Assembly (NCBI GenBank): GCA_029204225.1
Contig: CM055110.1
Location: 16,619,254-16,683,253, forward strand
DNA: 64,000 bases
Direction of reading: 5' to 3'
DNA from: Diphasiastrum complanatum
Lineage: Eukaryota; Streptophyta; Lycopodiopsida; Lycopodiales; Lycopodiaceae
In this document: positions 1 through 11,319 of the stretch, piece after piece
Position numbering within the stretch: position 1 is the stretch's first letter
Layout: every line of letters starts with the position of its first letter
The notes under the pieces: model-generated
Databases searched by the model: none
Told to the model about the DNA's origin: nothing
What the model saw: the letters and a program-made list of their open reading frames with translations, nothing else
Position numbers and translations under genes: made by a program

Positions 1-173
1 AGTCTTATTTCCACACGTGTGGAGTTGGATTAGACTATTTGATGAATGCTTTGATTGTCTCTACTTGTTTCCTATCAAGCTGCTAAACTAGATCTTGTTT
101 TCTGATGACTAGTTTCTGATAGATTGTTTAACAAGCATACAATCACCTTGTGGATCATTCAAAGATCCATTTA
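1..173 (+). repeat. 5' LTR fragment of the Copia element
   Basis: Direct repeat of 4328-4500. It continues past the left edge. Similarity stops at about 173, exactly where a gag-like frame begins. Confidence 0.75.
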
Positions 174-193
174 GGAATCAGATTCTACAAAGC

Positions 194-3100
194 ATGAAGA
201 GGAGTGATGAGAATGCACAAGAATATGTGCTAAGAATCAAGTCTCTTAATAAGGAGTTAGCTTCCATTGGAGAGAAGATTCAAGATAGTGAGCTTGTTCA
301 GATTGTCCTAAATGGTCTAGGGAGTGGCTTTACAAATTTGGTCCAAAGCTTTGCAATCCAAGACACTTTGCCTACTATAGAAAAGCTACACAGTGTATTA
401 GTAGCTGAAGAGTGTAGGATGTTGCATACCAATGCAAGAATGAATGCTATTTCTCTGCAGGATGGTGATGAGAAAGCTAATTTCTCATTCAAAAGCAAGA
501 AGAAGACCAATGGCAAGAAGAAGCACTTCAAGGAGACCAAGGAGGAGGATGAGGCTTCAAGCTCAAAGGGCAAGATCAAAGACAAGTCCAAGTACAAATG
601 TTTTTTCTGTGGAAAGAAAGGACATTTTGCATCAGAATGTCTCAAGAAGAAGAAGGCACAAGAGAGCAAACAAAGCAACATTGCACATCAGGAGGAAGAG
701 GAGGATGAAGAGTCATCCTTGATGGTTTCCAACAAACCACCATCATCCAAGAGCAACACCAATGATTCTTGGTGGATTGATAGTGGGGCAAGTTCCCACA
801 TGACATATCAAAAGGACATATTCTCCACCTTACTTTCTTACAATGACTTACATAGATCAATCTATACTGCAAGTAGTCAAGAATGTAAGATAAGTGGAAT
901 AGGAACAATTCCCTTGTATGTGGGATCATCCAAAAGGATGAATTTAGATAATGTTCTTTATGTTCCTAAGTTAACCAAGAATTTGCTTAGTGTTGGCCAA
1001 TTAATGGATAATGGCCTAGATGTACAATTTAAGCATGGAGTTTGTTCCATTCTTAGAAATGATGACTGTATAGCCAAAGGCTTTAAGCAAGGTAGATTGT
1101 TTAAGCTTGATGCTAATATTGCAGTGGAGAGTGTTAACTTGGCAAAGGTGGAGCTATCAAAGGTGGAACTGTGGCATAAAAGGTTGGGCCACCCCAACTA
1201 CAAAGCCATGGAATCTATGGCTACAAAGGAGCTTGCAGTTGGACTCCCCAAGCATTTGTCAAAGTGTGGGAAGATATGTGAAGCTTGCAGCCTCTCAAAG
1301 GCTCACAAGCTACCCTTCTCAAGATCTACATCAAGATCAAACCCTCCTCTTGAACTCATCCATTCGGATGTTCATTGTTTTTCACATGAGTCTAATGGTG
1401 GTGCCAAGTACTATGTAATCTTCATTGATGACTATTCTAGATTTTGTTGGATGTACCTCTTGTCTAGCAAATCAATGGTGTTTGATTCTTTTGTAAAGTT
1501 CAAGACTTTGGTAGAAAATCAACTTAGTACCAAGATTAAGGTATTAAGGAGTGATAATGGAGGTGAATATGTCTCCAACAAGTTGATTGACTTTTGTATT
1601 TCTAATGGCATAAAGAGGGAGTTGTCATGTCCATACACCCCTCAACAAAATGGAGTGAGTGAGAGAAGAAATAGATCTCTTTGTGAGTGTGCTAAGGCCT
1701 TAAGGCTAGATGCTTCTCTATCCAAATCATTTTGGGGTGAAGCAATAACTTGTGCTAACTATTTGTGCAATAGATTGCCAAACCAAGCCATTGGAGGAAT
1801 CACACCATTTGAAGCTCTATTTGGAGAGAAGCCCAATCTTAAAGATCTCAAAGTTTTTGGATCCACTTGCTATGTACACCAATCCTTGGATAAGAGAAGG
1901 AAGAATGATGCAACATCCATCAAAGGCATCTTTGTGGGATATGGTGAGAATAGCAAATGTTATAGAGTCTTCAATCCCATCACTCGCAAGGTGATAGTGA
2001 GTAGGGATGTTATTTTTTATGAAGGACATGCCTGTGATTTGCATGATAATGCTACTAATCATCTTGATGCCAAGGATCATGCTAGGATGGAGGAGGAGCT
2101 TCCAAGTGAAGAAGAACTTGAGGATCCACCTCAAGATGCAAGAACTCCAAGAACTCCAAGAAGATCTACAAGGGCAAGATCCGAGCCATTGAGGCTCACC
2201 TATGATGGTCAAGGTGATCAAAGGGAAGGCTCATCATCTTTCACATCTTACACCTTTCTTACTTCAATGTTAGATGAGCCAACATGCTATGAAGATGCTT
2301 GTAAGTCTAAAAGTTGGATGGATGCTATGCAAGTAGAGTATGATGCTCTTATTGAGAATCATACTTGGGATCTTGTGGATCTTCCTGAAGGGAAGAAACC
2401 TCTTGATTGCAAGTGGGTGTTTAGATTGAAGTATAATCAAGATGGATCAATAAGCAAGCATAAAGCTAGGCTTGTTGCCAAAGGTTTTTTACAAACCAAA
2501 GGCATTGACTATAATGAGACTTTTGCTCCTGTGGCTAAGCTTGTTACTATCAGGTTGATCATTAGTCTTGCTACAACCTTCAACTGGGAGCTATTCCAAC
2601 TTGACTTCACAAATGCATTCTTCAATGGTTATTTGGAGGAAGAGATCTACATGAGGCAACCCGAGGGCTTCATCAAGGCAAAGCATGAAGGAAAGGTGTG
2701 TTTTTTGAAGAAGAGCCTTTATGGGCTCAAGCAAGCACCTAGAGCATGGTACTCTAGGCTAAACTCTTTTCTCATTTCCATCAATTTTGTAATGAGTGCC
2801 TATGATCCATCATTGTATATAAGTTTTCATGATGGCATGATCATTATTCTTGTTTTGTATGTAGATGACATTATCTTGAGTGGTAATGATCTAGATGGAA
2901 TTAGAGATGCAAAAATTGCTTTAGCAAAAGAGTTTAAGATGGTAGATCTCGACCTATTGAGCTTCATTCTTGGAATAGAGGTTATTAGAGGATGTGATTT
3001 TAGCTTCATTTGTCAATCTAAATATGCTACATCCATCCTAGATAGATTTGGAATGAAGAATTGTAAAGGCATTGAGACACCAATGGAGCAAAATGTAAAA

Positions 3101-3874
3101 GCATCTATTGGTTGTGATGAAGCATCCTTTGAGGACATCACATTATATAGAAGGCTTATTGGCTCCTTGATCTATTTAACTATAACTAGACCTGATCTTA
3201 GTTATAGTGTTGGAAAGTTAAGCCAATTCATGCAAAGTCCTCTAGTTTCACATTGGAAGATGGCCAAAAGAGTTCTTAGATACATTTCATTCACTAAGAA
3301 TTTTGGTATTTTGTATAGAGGAACTAATCTTGGCTTAAGAGCCTATAGTGACTCGGATTTTGCAGGTGACAAAGTGGATAGAAGATCAACAAGTGTCTTT
3401 GCCACCTTTCTATGTGATGGAGTAGTATCATGGCTTTCCAAAAAGCAAGATACCATCTCCCTATCTTCCACAGAATCCGAATACAAGGCCTTGACATCAA
3501 CATGCAAGGAGGTCTTGTGGCTCAAAAGGCTATTGGTGGAGCTTCATGTCATGGAGGAGGAGATCCCTATCATCTATTGTGACAACCAATCAGCCCAATC
3601 ACTTGCAACTAATCCTACATTCCATGCAAGGAGCAAACACATCAAAATTGCTCATCATTTCGTGAGGGAAAAAGTGCAAGCTAAAGAGATCAAGCTCCAA
3701 CACGTGCCATCATCAAGTTGCTTGGCTGATTTGTTTACTAAACCTTTACCTAAAGATTCATTTGTCAAGCTTAGATCTTCAATTGGAGTTATTGATAAAA
3801 GCATTGTGATCTCCAAGACTAGATTTGAGGAGGAGTGTGAAAAATTGCCTACATTGGCAAATCTAGCCATGTAG
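194..3874 (+). CDS. Copia gag(C-terminal part)-pol polyprotein, 1226 aa, uninterrupted
   Basis: Polyprotein for particle formation, cleavage, reverse transcription and integration. Domains in order: C-terminal part of the UBN2-type gag; CX2CX4HX4C zinc knuckle starting at residue 136; aspartic protease motif DSGAS with Asp about 196; GAG-pre-integrase LWHKRLGH about 326; integrase core with the D-D-E residues in HSDVH (about 393), RSDNGGEY (about 454) and NGVSE (about 490); reverse transcriptase with YVDD at 889-892; RNase H with SDSDFAGD, STESEY and YCDNQS. No frameshift or internal stop is seen. About 100 N-terminal gag residues usual for the family are absent; the frame stays open upstream of the ATG to about 111, but only 174-193 looks gag-like. 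The ATG at 194 is an internal Met of the ancestral gag. Pol looks catalytically complete, gag does not. Confidence 0.9.
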   Translation: MKRSDENAQEYVLRIKSLNKELASIGEKIQDSELVQIVLNGLGSGFTNLVQSFAIQDTLPTIEKLHSVLVAEECRMLHTNARMNAISLQDGDEKANFSFKSKKKTNGKKKHFKETKEEDEASSSKGKIKDKSKYKCFFCGKKGHFASECLKKKKAQESKQSNIAHQEEEEDEESSLMVSNKPPSSKSNTNDSWWIDSGASSHMTYQKDIFSTLLSYNDLHRSIYTASSQECKISGIGTIPLYVGSSKRMNLDNVLYVPKLTKNLLSVGQLMDNGLDVQFKHGVCSILRNDDCIAKGFKQGRLFKLDANIAVESVNLAKVELSKVELWHKRLGHPNYKAMESMATKELAVGLPKHLSKCGKICEACSLSKAHKLPFSRSTSRSNPPLELIHSDVHCFSHESNGGAKYYVIFIDDYSRFCWMYLLSSKSMVFDSFVKFKTLVENQLSTKIKVLRSDNGGEYVSNKLIDFCISNGIKRELSCPYTPQQNGVSERRNRSLCECAKALRLDASLSKSFWGEAITCANYLCNRLPNQAIGGITPFEALFGEKPNLKDLKVFGSTCYVHQSLDKRRKNDATSIKGIFVGYGENSKCYRVFNPITRKVIVSRDVIFYEGHACDLHDNATNHLDAKDHARMEEELPSEEELEDPPQDARTPRTPRRSTRARSEPLRLTYDGQGDQREGSSSFTSYTFLTSMLDEPTCYEDACKSKSWMDAMQVEYDALIENHTWDLVDLPEGKKPLDCKWVFRLKYNQDGSISKHKARLVAKGFLQTKGIDYNETFAPVAKLVTIRLIISLATTFNWELFQLDFTNAFFNGYLEEEIYMRQPEGFIKAKHEGKVCFLKKSLYGLKQAPRAWYSRLNSFLISINFVMSAYDPSLYISFHDGMIIILVLYVDDIILSGNDLDGIRDAKIALAKEFKMVDLDLLSFILGIEVIRGCDFSFICQSKYATSILDRFGMKNCKGIETPMEQNVKASIGCDEASFEDITLYRRLIGSLIYLTITRPDLSYSVGKLSQFMQSPLVSHWKMAKRVLRYISFTKNFGILYRGTNLGLRAYSDSDFAGDKVDRRSTSVFATFLCDGVVSWLSKKQDTISLSSTESEYKALTSTCKEVLWLKRLLVELHVMEEEIPIIYCDNQSAQSLATNPTFHARSKHIKIAHHFVREKVQAKEIKLQHVPSSSCLADLFTKPLPKDSFVKLRSSIGVIDKSIVISKTRFEEECEKLPTLANLAM

Positions 3875-3975
3875 AATATTGTACATTTTGTCAATATTGT
3901 TTGTTGGTTACTTGAATGGCCAAAGTGCCACTTGTACATACACACCTAAAGTAGGTTACCATGAGTCAAGAGGAG

Positions 3976-4500
3976 TGGTTGTGTCTATTTGGTAGTGATT
4001 CCTACTTTGTAGGATCTAGACCATGATTTATGATGAAATTTGTACCTACCATGCATCTACCAAGCATGACTCTTGGACCTAGGCTAGGGTTTTCACATTA
4101 GGGCAAGAAAGTGGAGTCTACTTCCTTATTACATGCTGGATTTTCACCTAACTTTGCAAAGGAAGTGTGTTTTACTATGTATTTCCATCCTCCATAGTGA
4201 GAAGATAGAAACTTTTTGGAGCCTCAAGGAGAAACTCGAGTTTCCTCTCATTGTATGGTGATTACTCTATTTTTCCAATGAAACCCAGCTTTGGCACTTT
4301 GTAAACACTGTCTACAGGCCGTACTACAGCCTTATTTCCACACATGTGGAGTTGGATTAGACTATTTGATGAATGCTTTGATTGTCTCTACTTGTTTCCT
4401 ATCAAGCTGCTAAACTAGATCTTGTTTTCTGATGACTAGTTTCTGATAGATTGTTTAACAAGCATACAATCACCTTGTGGATCATTCAAAGATCCATTTA
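3976..4500 (+). repeat. 3' LTR of the Copia element (start inferred)
   Basis: The last 173 bases repeat the left edge of the window. The start at 3976 is inferred from the polypurine tract AAGAGGAG followed by TG, about 100 bases after the pol stop. The 3' end is uncertain because the left copy may be truncated. Confidence 0.55.
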
Positions 4501-7500
4501 TGGTCCTTAGTACTGTACTTTTCACACTAAAACGTCATAAAGTGCGTTTGCTCCTACTGTACAAATCACTTGACCTCGTCAGTACCTACCCCTGAACTAT
4601 TGTAACAAAATTTTGTTTTTCCTGTCAATGCATGTTGTCTTGGATGCAAATAAATAGAGCACGCGAGGCGCAGCAAATGAAGATGTAGTTTCTTAATTGT
4701 GAAATCATATGTGACTACAGGGATGTTATACTTGAGCTATAAGCAGTACATAAACAATAAAAATCAACAGCTCATGCCAAAAGAATACCTAAACTATAAA
4801 GTGCACATGAAACTCTGCACACTGGTACTGATAGTATCCCTTTCTGTACCTTCAAAGGGAAATGTAAAAGGACAATATTCTCTTGTTCACATAGTCTATG
4901 TATCATCAGTGTTCGTTAGTGTGTTCCCAGGAAAAATCATGACTTCTGCATTGGAATACAAGATCCACCTCTTTTGTGTTCTCAAACTGTTATTTGCAAA
5001 GGAGAAGGAACTCTCCACTTCCAACTTTGTCTTCTACGATTCCTTCCCATGCCAACTTGAATTCAGAAAGTGAAACAATGGGATTCTTAACAAGAGGTGG
5101 TTTCTAAGAAAGCCCTGTCCTTAGTGATGGTGTGTTATGTGCTAGCTTTTAAAAAGTAGTAGGTCAAGTATAGAGGCATTTGTCAACAAACAACGTTGTA
5201 AATGACTTGGGTGGGCCTAAGGGACCTACTAAGACATTAGAGTTTAAGTCAAAGAGATAAACAATAATCAGTTCTCATTTTAGTTAAAGGTTTTAACTAG
5301 ATTTAACAAATGTCTTAATGGCTAAGACTCGTGGTGTTTCGGATATTTGTTTCCTTGTATTTCCGGAGGTCCTTTCCCAAAACTATGAGATCAAAGAGCA
5401 CAATAAAATAATACATTCATAATTAGATAAGATAGTGCAGAGAACACACAAAGACTTGTATCAAAATATAATAACCACTAGATGAAAAAATGAGAGAGAT
5501 GAAGTTATGTGGAGGTTTTTGTCTCTTCACATATGGTCCATATGTCCATCACACAAAGGAAGGATCAGACTTCGTTAATAACACTAGAATAGGCTCTTAG
5601 TCCTATTTATCATTAATCATTAAATAGATACACAAACTAAATTGTGGGTACGTGAAAATAACAATGAGTACATTAAATGAACCACAATATGGCATGCAAT
5701 TGTGAACACATTCACATACATGGTGGCATCACATTCAACATAGAAAGACTATAATTGATGAACAATGAACAATCTCCTTCAAACCATCACATAACAACCT
5801 AGGCCATATGATATGAAGTAATTGTGCCAGTCATATCAACCAAGCATGCCACATAACAGTAGGTAAAACAAAGAATGCCAAATAGCAATGATATGATAAG
5901 TGGATATGGTGGTGTATAGGGATCCCAACAGATCCATAGGCCCATGAATGTCAATCATCATCCTCAAGAACTAGCTCCACAAGCACAGAAGATATACACC
6001 ACATAAAACATTGCAGTTGTTAGAAGCTTGGCTCGTCCAATCTCATGATTCCAAAACTACCCATTGAAAAAATGAATGTTCCTCCCAGTTATAGACCACT
6101 ATTTAAAGGCCCTATCTTCTATTTCAATATCAAGTCAACCGATCCCGTCAAGGTTGATCGAGCCTTGATTGATTTTCCAAATTTCCGACCCCTTCCACAC
6201 TAGCATGGCCTTATAACGATTGGCCCTGCACTCTAACACTGGCATAATGACCCACTCACCCTGTCAATTTCAACTAGCCTCTCATCACATTTAGTCAAGT
6301 CTAGCAATCATAGCTAGGACCACAACGGTAATTCTCAATCCTGCGAAGGGTCTCATCAAGTTGTTGCTTGAGACACACCTGAAACCTAGCCACATCTTCC
6401 AAACACCATTGTCGCTTACTCCTACCAATAACTTGGAACAACTATAGACTTCTTATGACCTATCAAACTCCATATTGCCTAGGTGCACTTAACCCAGATC
6501 ATCACTCGAATCAATATAGCTGCTCCGTAGTGTAAAACCCAGTTTGAGACTAACCTTCAAAGCTTCTCTCAGCTAGGCACTGACTACATGGAAATAAAAC
6601 CCTACCTGCCCAAAAAAACACTGCAAATCAAGCCCTTCTACACAATTTCCCTTTTTGTGTCTATCTATGAAACCCTACCTTATCGCTATCTTGTGGAGGT
6701 GATTGGTAAAGCATAGTCCCAAGTTTGGAGACGGCATTCAATTTCAGTAATGCTCTGCAAGGGCTGCAGTATTGGCAGATGTTTCACACAAGAAATTTTG
6801 AAGTTGTAATACATATAGGCACATGTTTTCTATCCACATCCTGTCTCTCGTTGCTCACAATCCTCTTAAGCATTGCTAAGGTTTGTGAAATCTAAATCTC
6901 AAAAGTCATCTTGGCAAATTGATCATTTCTGTGCTGAGTTGCCAATAGTTTGCTTGGCTTGCAATAGCTGATGCATTATGCACAGTCAGTGTTTATATAA
7001 TCAAATCAACAATTCTCACTAATAAGTGATAACAACTTTGTAAAGTATGATTCTAAATAAGCATCATTCCTGCAGAGCTGTCCATTTTTGAAAAAGTATC
7101 TGGAAGCCTTTCGGATTCACAGATGTGCTCTATGAATATATGAGCAAATATGAGAATATTTAGTGGGGATATTTCACAATGTCAGCTAGTTAGCTTGAAT
7201 CGTCAATGTGGTATGTCCCTTTATGTGGCTGAATGGAGTTGAACCCCTATCGTTGAGGATAGGAAAGAATGCCTACACTTTTGAAGGGGTTCACCAGACA
7301 TGTTGCTTGCATAGGCTTCTTTTGGATTAGTAACTGTCAATCCAATAAAAATATCCTATCAAGAAAGTTCAGACTCACTCACCCATGCAAAACTATATAC
7401 AGTTGCAATGAAGGTCCTGAACTAGCCCACAGCAAAGTGTGACTAGCTTGATCGATGTTAAATCTACGATAATACCTGAACCAGATCTTCAGCAGGTCCA

Positions 7501-8087
7501 ACAAGTCAAGAACAAAGCCACTAGATAATCCAGTGACAAGGAGCTTGAGCATGTTGTTAATAGGACAGGAAAATGATTTTCCCAGGGTATGCTTTCATTG
7601 AAGGCCAGAACTCAAGCAGCAACTGCCAAGTTAGCCAAGACCATCAGAACTATGTACAACTCCACGCCCTTTCAGCAGGTTAAGGGAACAGAGGGACCAC
7701 AGCATTAGGCTGATGTTTCAATTTGACTGAGAAATTGGGGTGCCTAATTCATATGTAACAGTCAATCTAGATACTGTGCAGTCGTTGTCGTGAATAAGCT
7801 GCTTGTAGAAAATCAATATAGAGAAAATTAGTGTTTGGGGCAGGTCTCAATCACACTTAAGTTTGATATCTCCAAAAGACAGTTGAAATGGCCATTGTTG
7901 GCCAGAATTTTTTAAAGAGCTGAAATTTTTCCAAATGTTGCTGCCAAATCAATAGAATGATCGTATCTACACTTGCCACTTACCTAAAAAATCCATTTTG
8001 GAACACAAAATGTAGTCTGACAAGAGGAACCTTGCTCAAAATCATGTTCCTCTTGTCAGAAACCTGCAGCAAGGTACTTGACAAAGG
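4501..8087. other. No gene recognised; probably intron 4 or 3' flank of the nicotinamidase gene
   Basis: AT-rich sequence with many stops on both strands. A 124-codon open frame at 4699-5073 has no recognisable motif. I looked here on the minus strand for the last nicotinamidase exon and did not find it. Confidence 0.5.
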
Positions 8088-8702
8088 GTGACATTTCATG
8101 GTTTTGAAGTTTCTTATGATAAAAAAAATCCTGCACTTATCAGGTTTTGTATGGATAAATTTTATGACACTGCACAGCTTCTGCTGCAAAATTAAACCTC
8201 AATTGACGATCCCAATCAGCTAGTACTCAATATCAAAAAATCAATAAGACTCAACAAGATTCATTTGCATTTAGAGCGATAAATCCAACGGTGACATTTC
8301 ATGATTTTGAAGCTTTTTTTGATAAAAAAGAATGCTGTACTTTTAATCAGGTTTTCTATGGGTGAATTTTATGACACTGCACAGCTTCTGCTGCAAAATT
8401 AGTCCTCAATTGAAGATCTTTATCAGCTAGTACTCAATATCACACAACCAATAAGACTCAACAACATTCATTTGCATTTAGAGTGATAAAGCCAAGGGTG
8501 ACATTTCATGCTTTTGAAGCTTCTTTTGATAAAAAAGAATGCTGCACTTTTAATCAGGTTTTCTATGGGTGAATTTTATGACACTGCACAGCTTCTGCTG
8601 CAAAATTAATCCTCAATTGAAGATCTTTATCAGCTACTACTCAATATTACAAATCATAAGACTCAACAACATTCATTTGCATTAGAGTGATTAATCCAAA
8701 GG
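8088..8702. repeat. Three tandem copies of a ~205-bp unit
   Basis: Units start at 8088, 8291 and 8498, each beginning GTGACATTTCATG and ending in a variant of GATAAATCCAA. Copies 2 and 3 are closer to each other than to copy 1. They lie just past exon 4 of the nicotinamidase gene in its sense direction, so presumably in its last intron. Confidence 0.85.
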
Positions 8703-8800
8703 TAATAATCAGCTATCATTTGGTCAGACAATGCAATTAAACTAGGACAAATGCTTAAAATCTCCCATGATATGCTAAAAGTTCACCAGAATAGTCTCAC

Positions 8801-11156
8801 CTGAGGATGTGCAAGAGCCCCATGATCCTTGGCAATGTGGTTTGGAAGAGAATATGTTGCACAGGCTTCACTGTACACCACAACTTCCTCCAGAGGAAAT
8901 AAGAGCCCATGATTTCTTGCAGATAAAACTGCCACTACAAAGTCGAGGACACAAACATCTGTGCATATGCCCACGACCAAAATCTACAAATAAATTAAAT
9001 GGAGTTAGATGAATACCTTTCCATGTGGCTTTATAAACAAAAACACGTGTGATTTTTCAGTTTTCTTGCAAGAGATGATTGAACAGGAATATATTTCTGT
9101 ACATACCTTTGGTTAGACTAAATTGGTGGCATAAGTGATTGTATAATCTTAAGAGAAACATATTAAGTTGAATATTGAGTCCATACAGCTGTTCACAAAA
9201 TCAAAAAAAAAATCCCAAGTTAAAGTTTTTATACAATCACAATCATGAAGGTCAATGCAGTGCTTAGTTGCCCGTTCCGGAACGGAACGCGGAATGGAAC
9301 GCATTCTGGAACGCGTTCCAGAACGTGTTCCGTTTCGGAACGTGGGCAAAAAATTTTCTTAAGAAAACGTAAATATTTACAAAGGGTCCGTTCCAACCCA
9401 GCTTTGAGCATATATTGGTTGAGCAAATTACGGTGGAGCATAACTAGTCGGTATTCAAATGTTTACGTATCATAAACTCAGGAAATTTTTGCTTAACTTC
9501 TGCCCACAAAAATTTCCAGTATTATCATTATGATACATTCTGCCCACAAACGGACCCTTTGTAAATAGTAAGTTTATGGTCCGTTTATGATGTCTAGCTA
9601 TTTGTGATTGACGTTTTAAGGCGCCTTCGATCATGCTCTCTGCTGCGTAGTTCAGCAGCTCAGAACTTCCGCAAAAATCCTGTTCTCACGTCCGGCTTTT
9701 TGGTGGAAAAATCCATCCGCAGCAATACAGCACAACAAAGAAAAAAATAAAGCTTTGTCCGAGAAGGCACTACGTGCCTCGACGCATGCTATTCTCCGTC
9801 GTTAAGCAGCAGTATTAAGTTGATTGCTGTGGGCAGACAAACGGACCAAACATTTCAGAGGTGAGGAAGTTATGCAGTCTCATCAAACTGCATGTTGGCG
9901 CACTTTCCCTCGCTGTTGTGAAATGATGAAGTCGCGGGCCAGCAGTGCACCTATCTAACAACCTTACTTTCCCTGCTCGCTACCTTGCTCGCTATCTGTG
10001 AAACGGGCCAGCAGGGTCGTATATCAAATTTTTTTTAATTTACATTAACTCGTTCCGACCCAGTACGTTCCGGAACGTACAGAACGGACGGAACGGAACG
10101 TTCCGACCCCTTTTGCTCAGAACGGGCTTCTAAGATGCAGTGTAGGGAAAGAGTTTAGATTCTTTCTGATGACTGTCAAGCAAAACTTACTAGCTGAATT
10201 TGGTGCTCTTTAACCCAATCCACCACCATGTTGGACCCATCCTTTTGAACTGCCCCAATAAAACCATTTATGCAATCCTTTCGACAAAGAACAGCATGAG
10301 CGTCTTGCTCCAACCAGGCCAAAGCTGCATGAAAAAACAAGAAAATCCCAATGAGTGATTGTTGCACTGGAACATCGAAGAGACAAGAAATCGATACTGT
10401 GCCTATTCTGGATGTGCCCCTTTCAGGCATAATACCAACAGGCTTGCACTAGAAACGGTCTCAACAACATATTTTGGAAAAGGGTTACGATCTTAGAACT
10501 AACATTTTATCTTTTAGGTCCTTGTGGACCTGAGAGGAATCGAACTTGAAACCTCATGATGAGGACAGGAGAAGTAAGCAAACAGACCAAATTTGATGGA
10601 CAAACTATTTTCAAACATCATACCTGGCACAAGAGTTTCCTCTCCTGAACCCACAATACAGTGAGGTGGGTATGGAGGCTCAGGTTTGTTGGCATCATGA
10701 GTGTCCATAAACACGAACATTGGCCACCCTCTCATGCTGAACTCTCGAGTCAGTTTTAAAGTCTCATCAACCATTTTTGATATTTGCTCATTTGGTGCCA
10801 CTGGGGCCTGCCCAACCAAATTATTAGTCTTATTATGAATAGATTTTATCCTCTTGCTCAGAAAGCGTTGTCAAAGGAACAGTAATAACTGAAACTCGAT
10901 AACTCTCATGTTTTTCTTAAGATATCATGCACATGTGATAGAATGAAAAAGCAATGGGCTGATTCACAACAACATAAGAATAATAAGGAGAACTAGTTGT
11001 AAGCAATCATACCAAATTTCCAGCACCAACAGTGCAAAATCCATTCACCTCATCCACAACCACTAATCCAATGTTCTTGCTGGAAGGCAGTATTAGATGC
11101 TCTGATGGCACTGGTATCTCTTCTTTCAGCTGAACGAGCAAATCATCAACTCCCAT
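8801..11156 (-). CDS. NIC: Nicotinamidase (isochorismatase-fold hydrolase), exons 1-4, last exon not found
   Basis: Hydrolyses nicotinamide to nicotinate in NAD salvage; plant homologues are the NIC1-3 enzymes. Exons on the minus strand: 11156-11013, 10807-10624, 10324-10191 and 8983-8801, all with GT donors and AG acceptors and phases that join cleanly to 215 codons. The start ATG at 11156 gives the usual plant N-terminus. Catalytic triad visible: Asp35 in VVVDEVNGF, Lys125 in CRKDCINGF, Cys161 in VVGICTDVC. Metal ligands Asp83 and His85 (MDTHD) and His97 (PPHC) are present. The sequence stops after ALAHPQ at a GT donor; the last ~30 residues expected of the family (ELMHHVGLYMAKGRG-like) were not found in the window, so the last intron is longer than 4 kb, or the exon is lost. 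Intron 3 (8984-10190) contains an 872-bp hAT-like element. Confidence 0.9.
9263..10134. mobile_element. Non-autonomous hAT-like element A in intron 3 of the nicotinamidase gene
   Basis: Flanked by an exact 8-bp duplication ATGCAGTG (9255-9262 and 10135-10142). Terminal inverted repeats CTTAGTTGCCCGTTC and, read inward from the right end, CTTAGAAGCCCGTTC match at 13 of 15 positions. Both ends are packed with GTTCC/GGAAC motifs (eight in 9273-9345, six in 10045-10110), like hAT subterminal transposase sites. No transposase ORF, so it would be moved in trans. The 8-bp duplication and G at TIR position 5 fit hAT. Confidence 0.85.
9375..9566. repeat. Perfect 18-bp inverted repeat inside hAT-like element A
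   Basis: ATTTACAAAGGGTCCGTT at 9375-9392 is the exact reverse complement of 9549-9566. A related ACAAACGGACC stretch recurs near 9840. Possibly an older nested insertion or an internal foldback. Confidence 0.7.
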
Positions 11157-11319
11157 GCTGGCCCTTGGCTTTTTGGGTCACTATGCCGGGTGCCCACGAG
11201 TCTCTTTGAAATGCCTATTCTGGCAAATTATCCTTTTAAAAGGTCTCAATCAGTAGCTTTACCTGAAAAAGGTAGCTGGCATTAAACTCAGTTTGACTCA
11301 CTGCCTTCTAAGTTTAGAG

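Larger units (their letters stand above)
1..4500 (+). mobile_element. Ty1/copia LTR retrotransposon, 5' LTR cut by window edge
   Basis: A direct repeat at 1-173 returns at 4328-4500 with only two differences (positions 3 and 17 of the left copy, both C/T transitions), and an intact Copia pol frame lies between. The left copy runs off the window. A purine tract AAGAGGAG at 3968-3975 followed by TG suggests the 3' LTR starts at 3976. The left copy is not followed by a standard primer binding site: the gag reading frame begins right at the repeat boundary (about 174), so the 5' LTR seems joined to mid-gag by a deletion. If so, the true 3' end of the right LTR may lie beyond 4500. Near-identity of the repeats implies recent insertion. 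Confidence 0.85.

Noticed and set aside
4699-5073. 124-codon open frame on the plus strand
   Set aside because: No motif, no promoter or splice context, and it lies where the antisense nicotinamidase intron would be.
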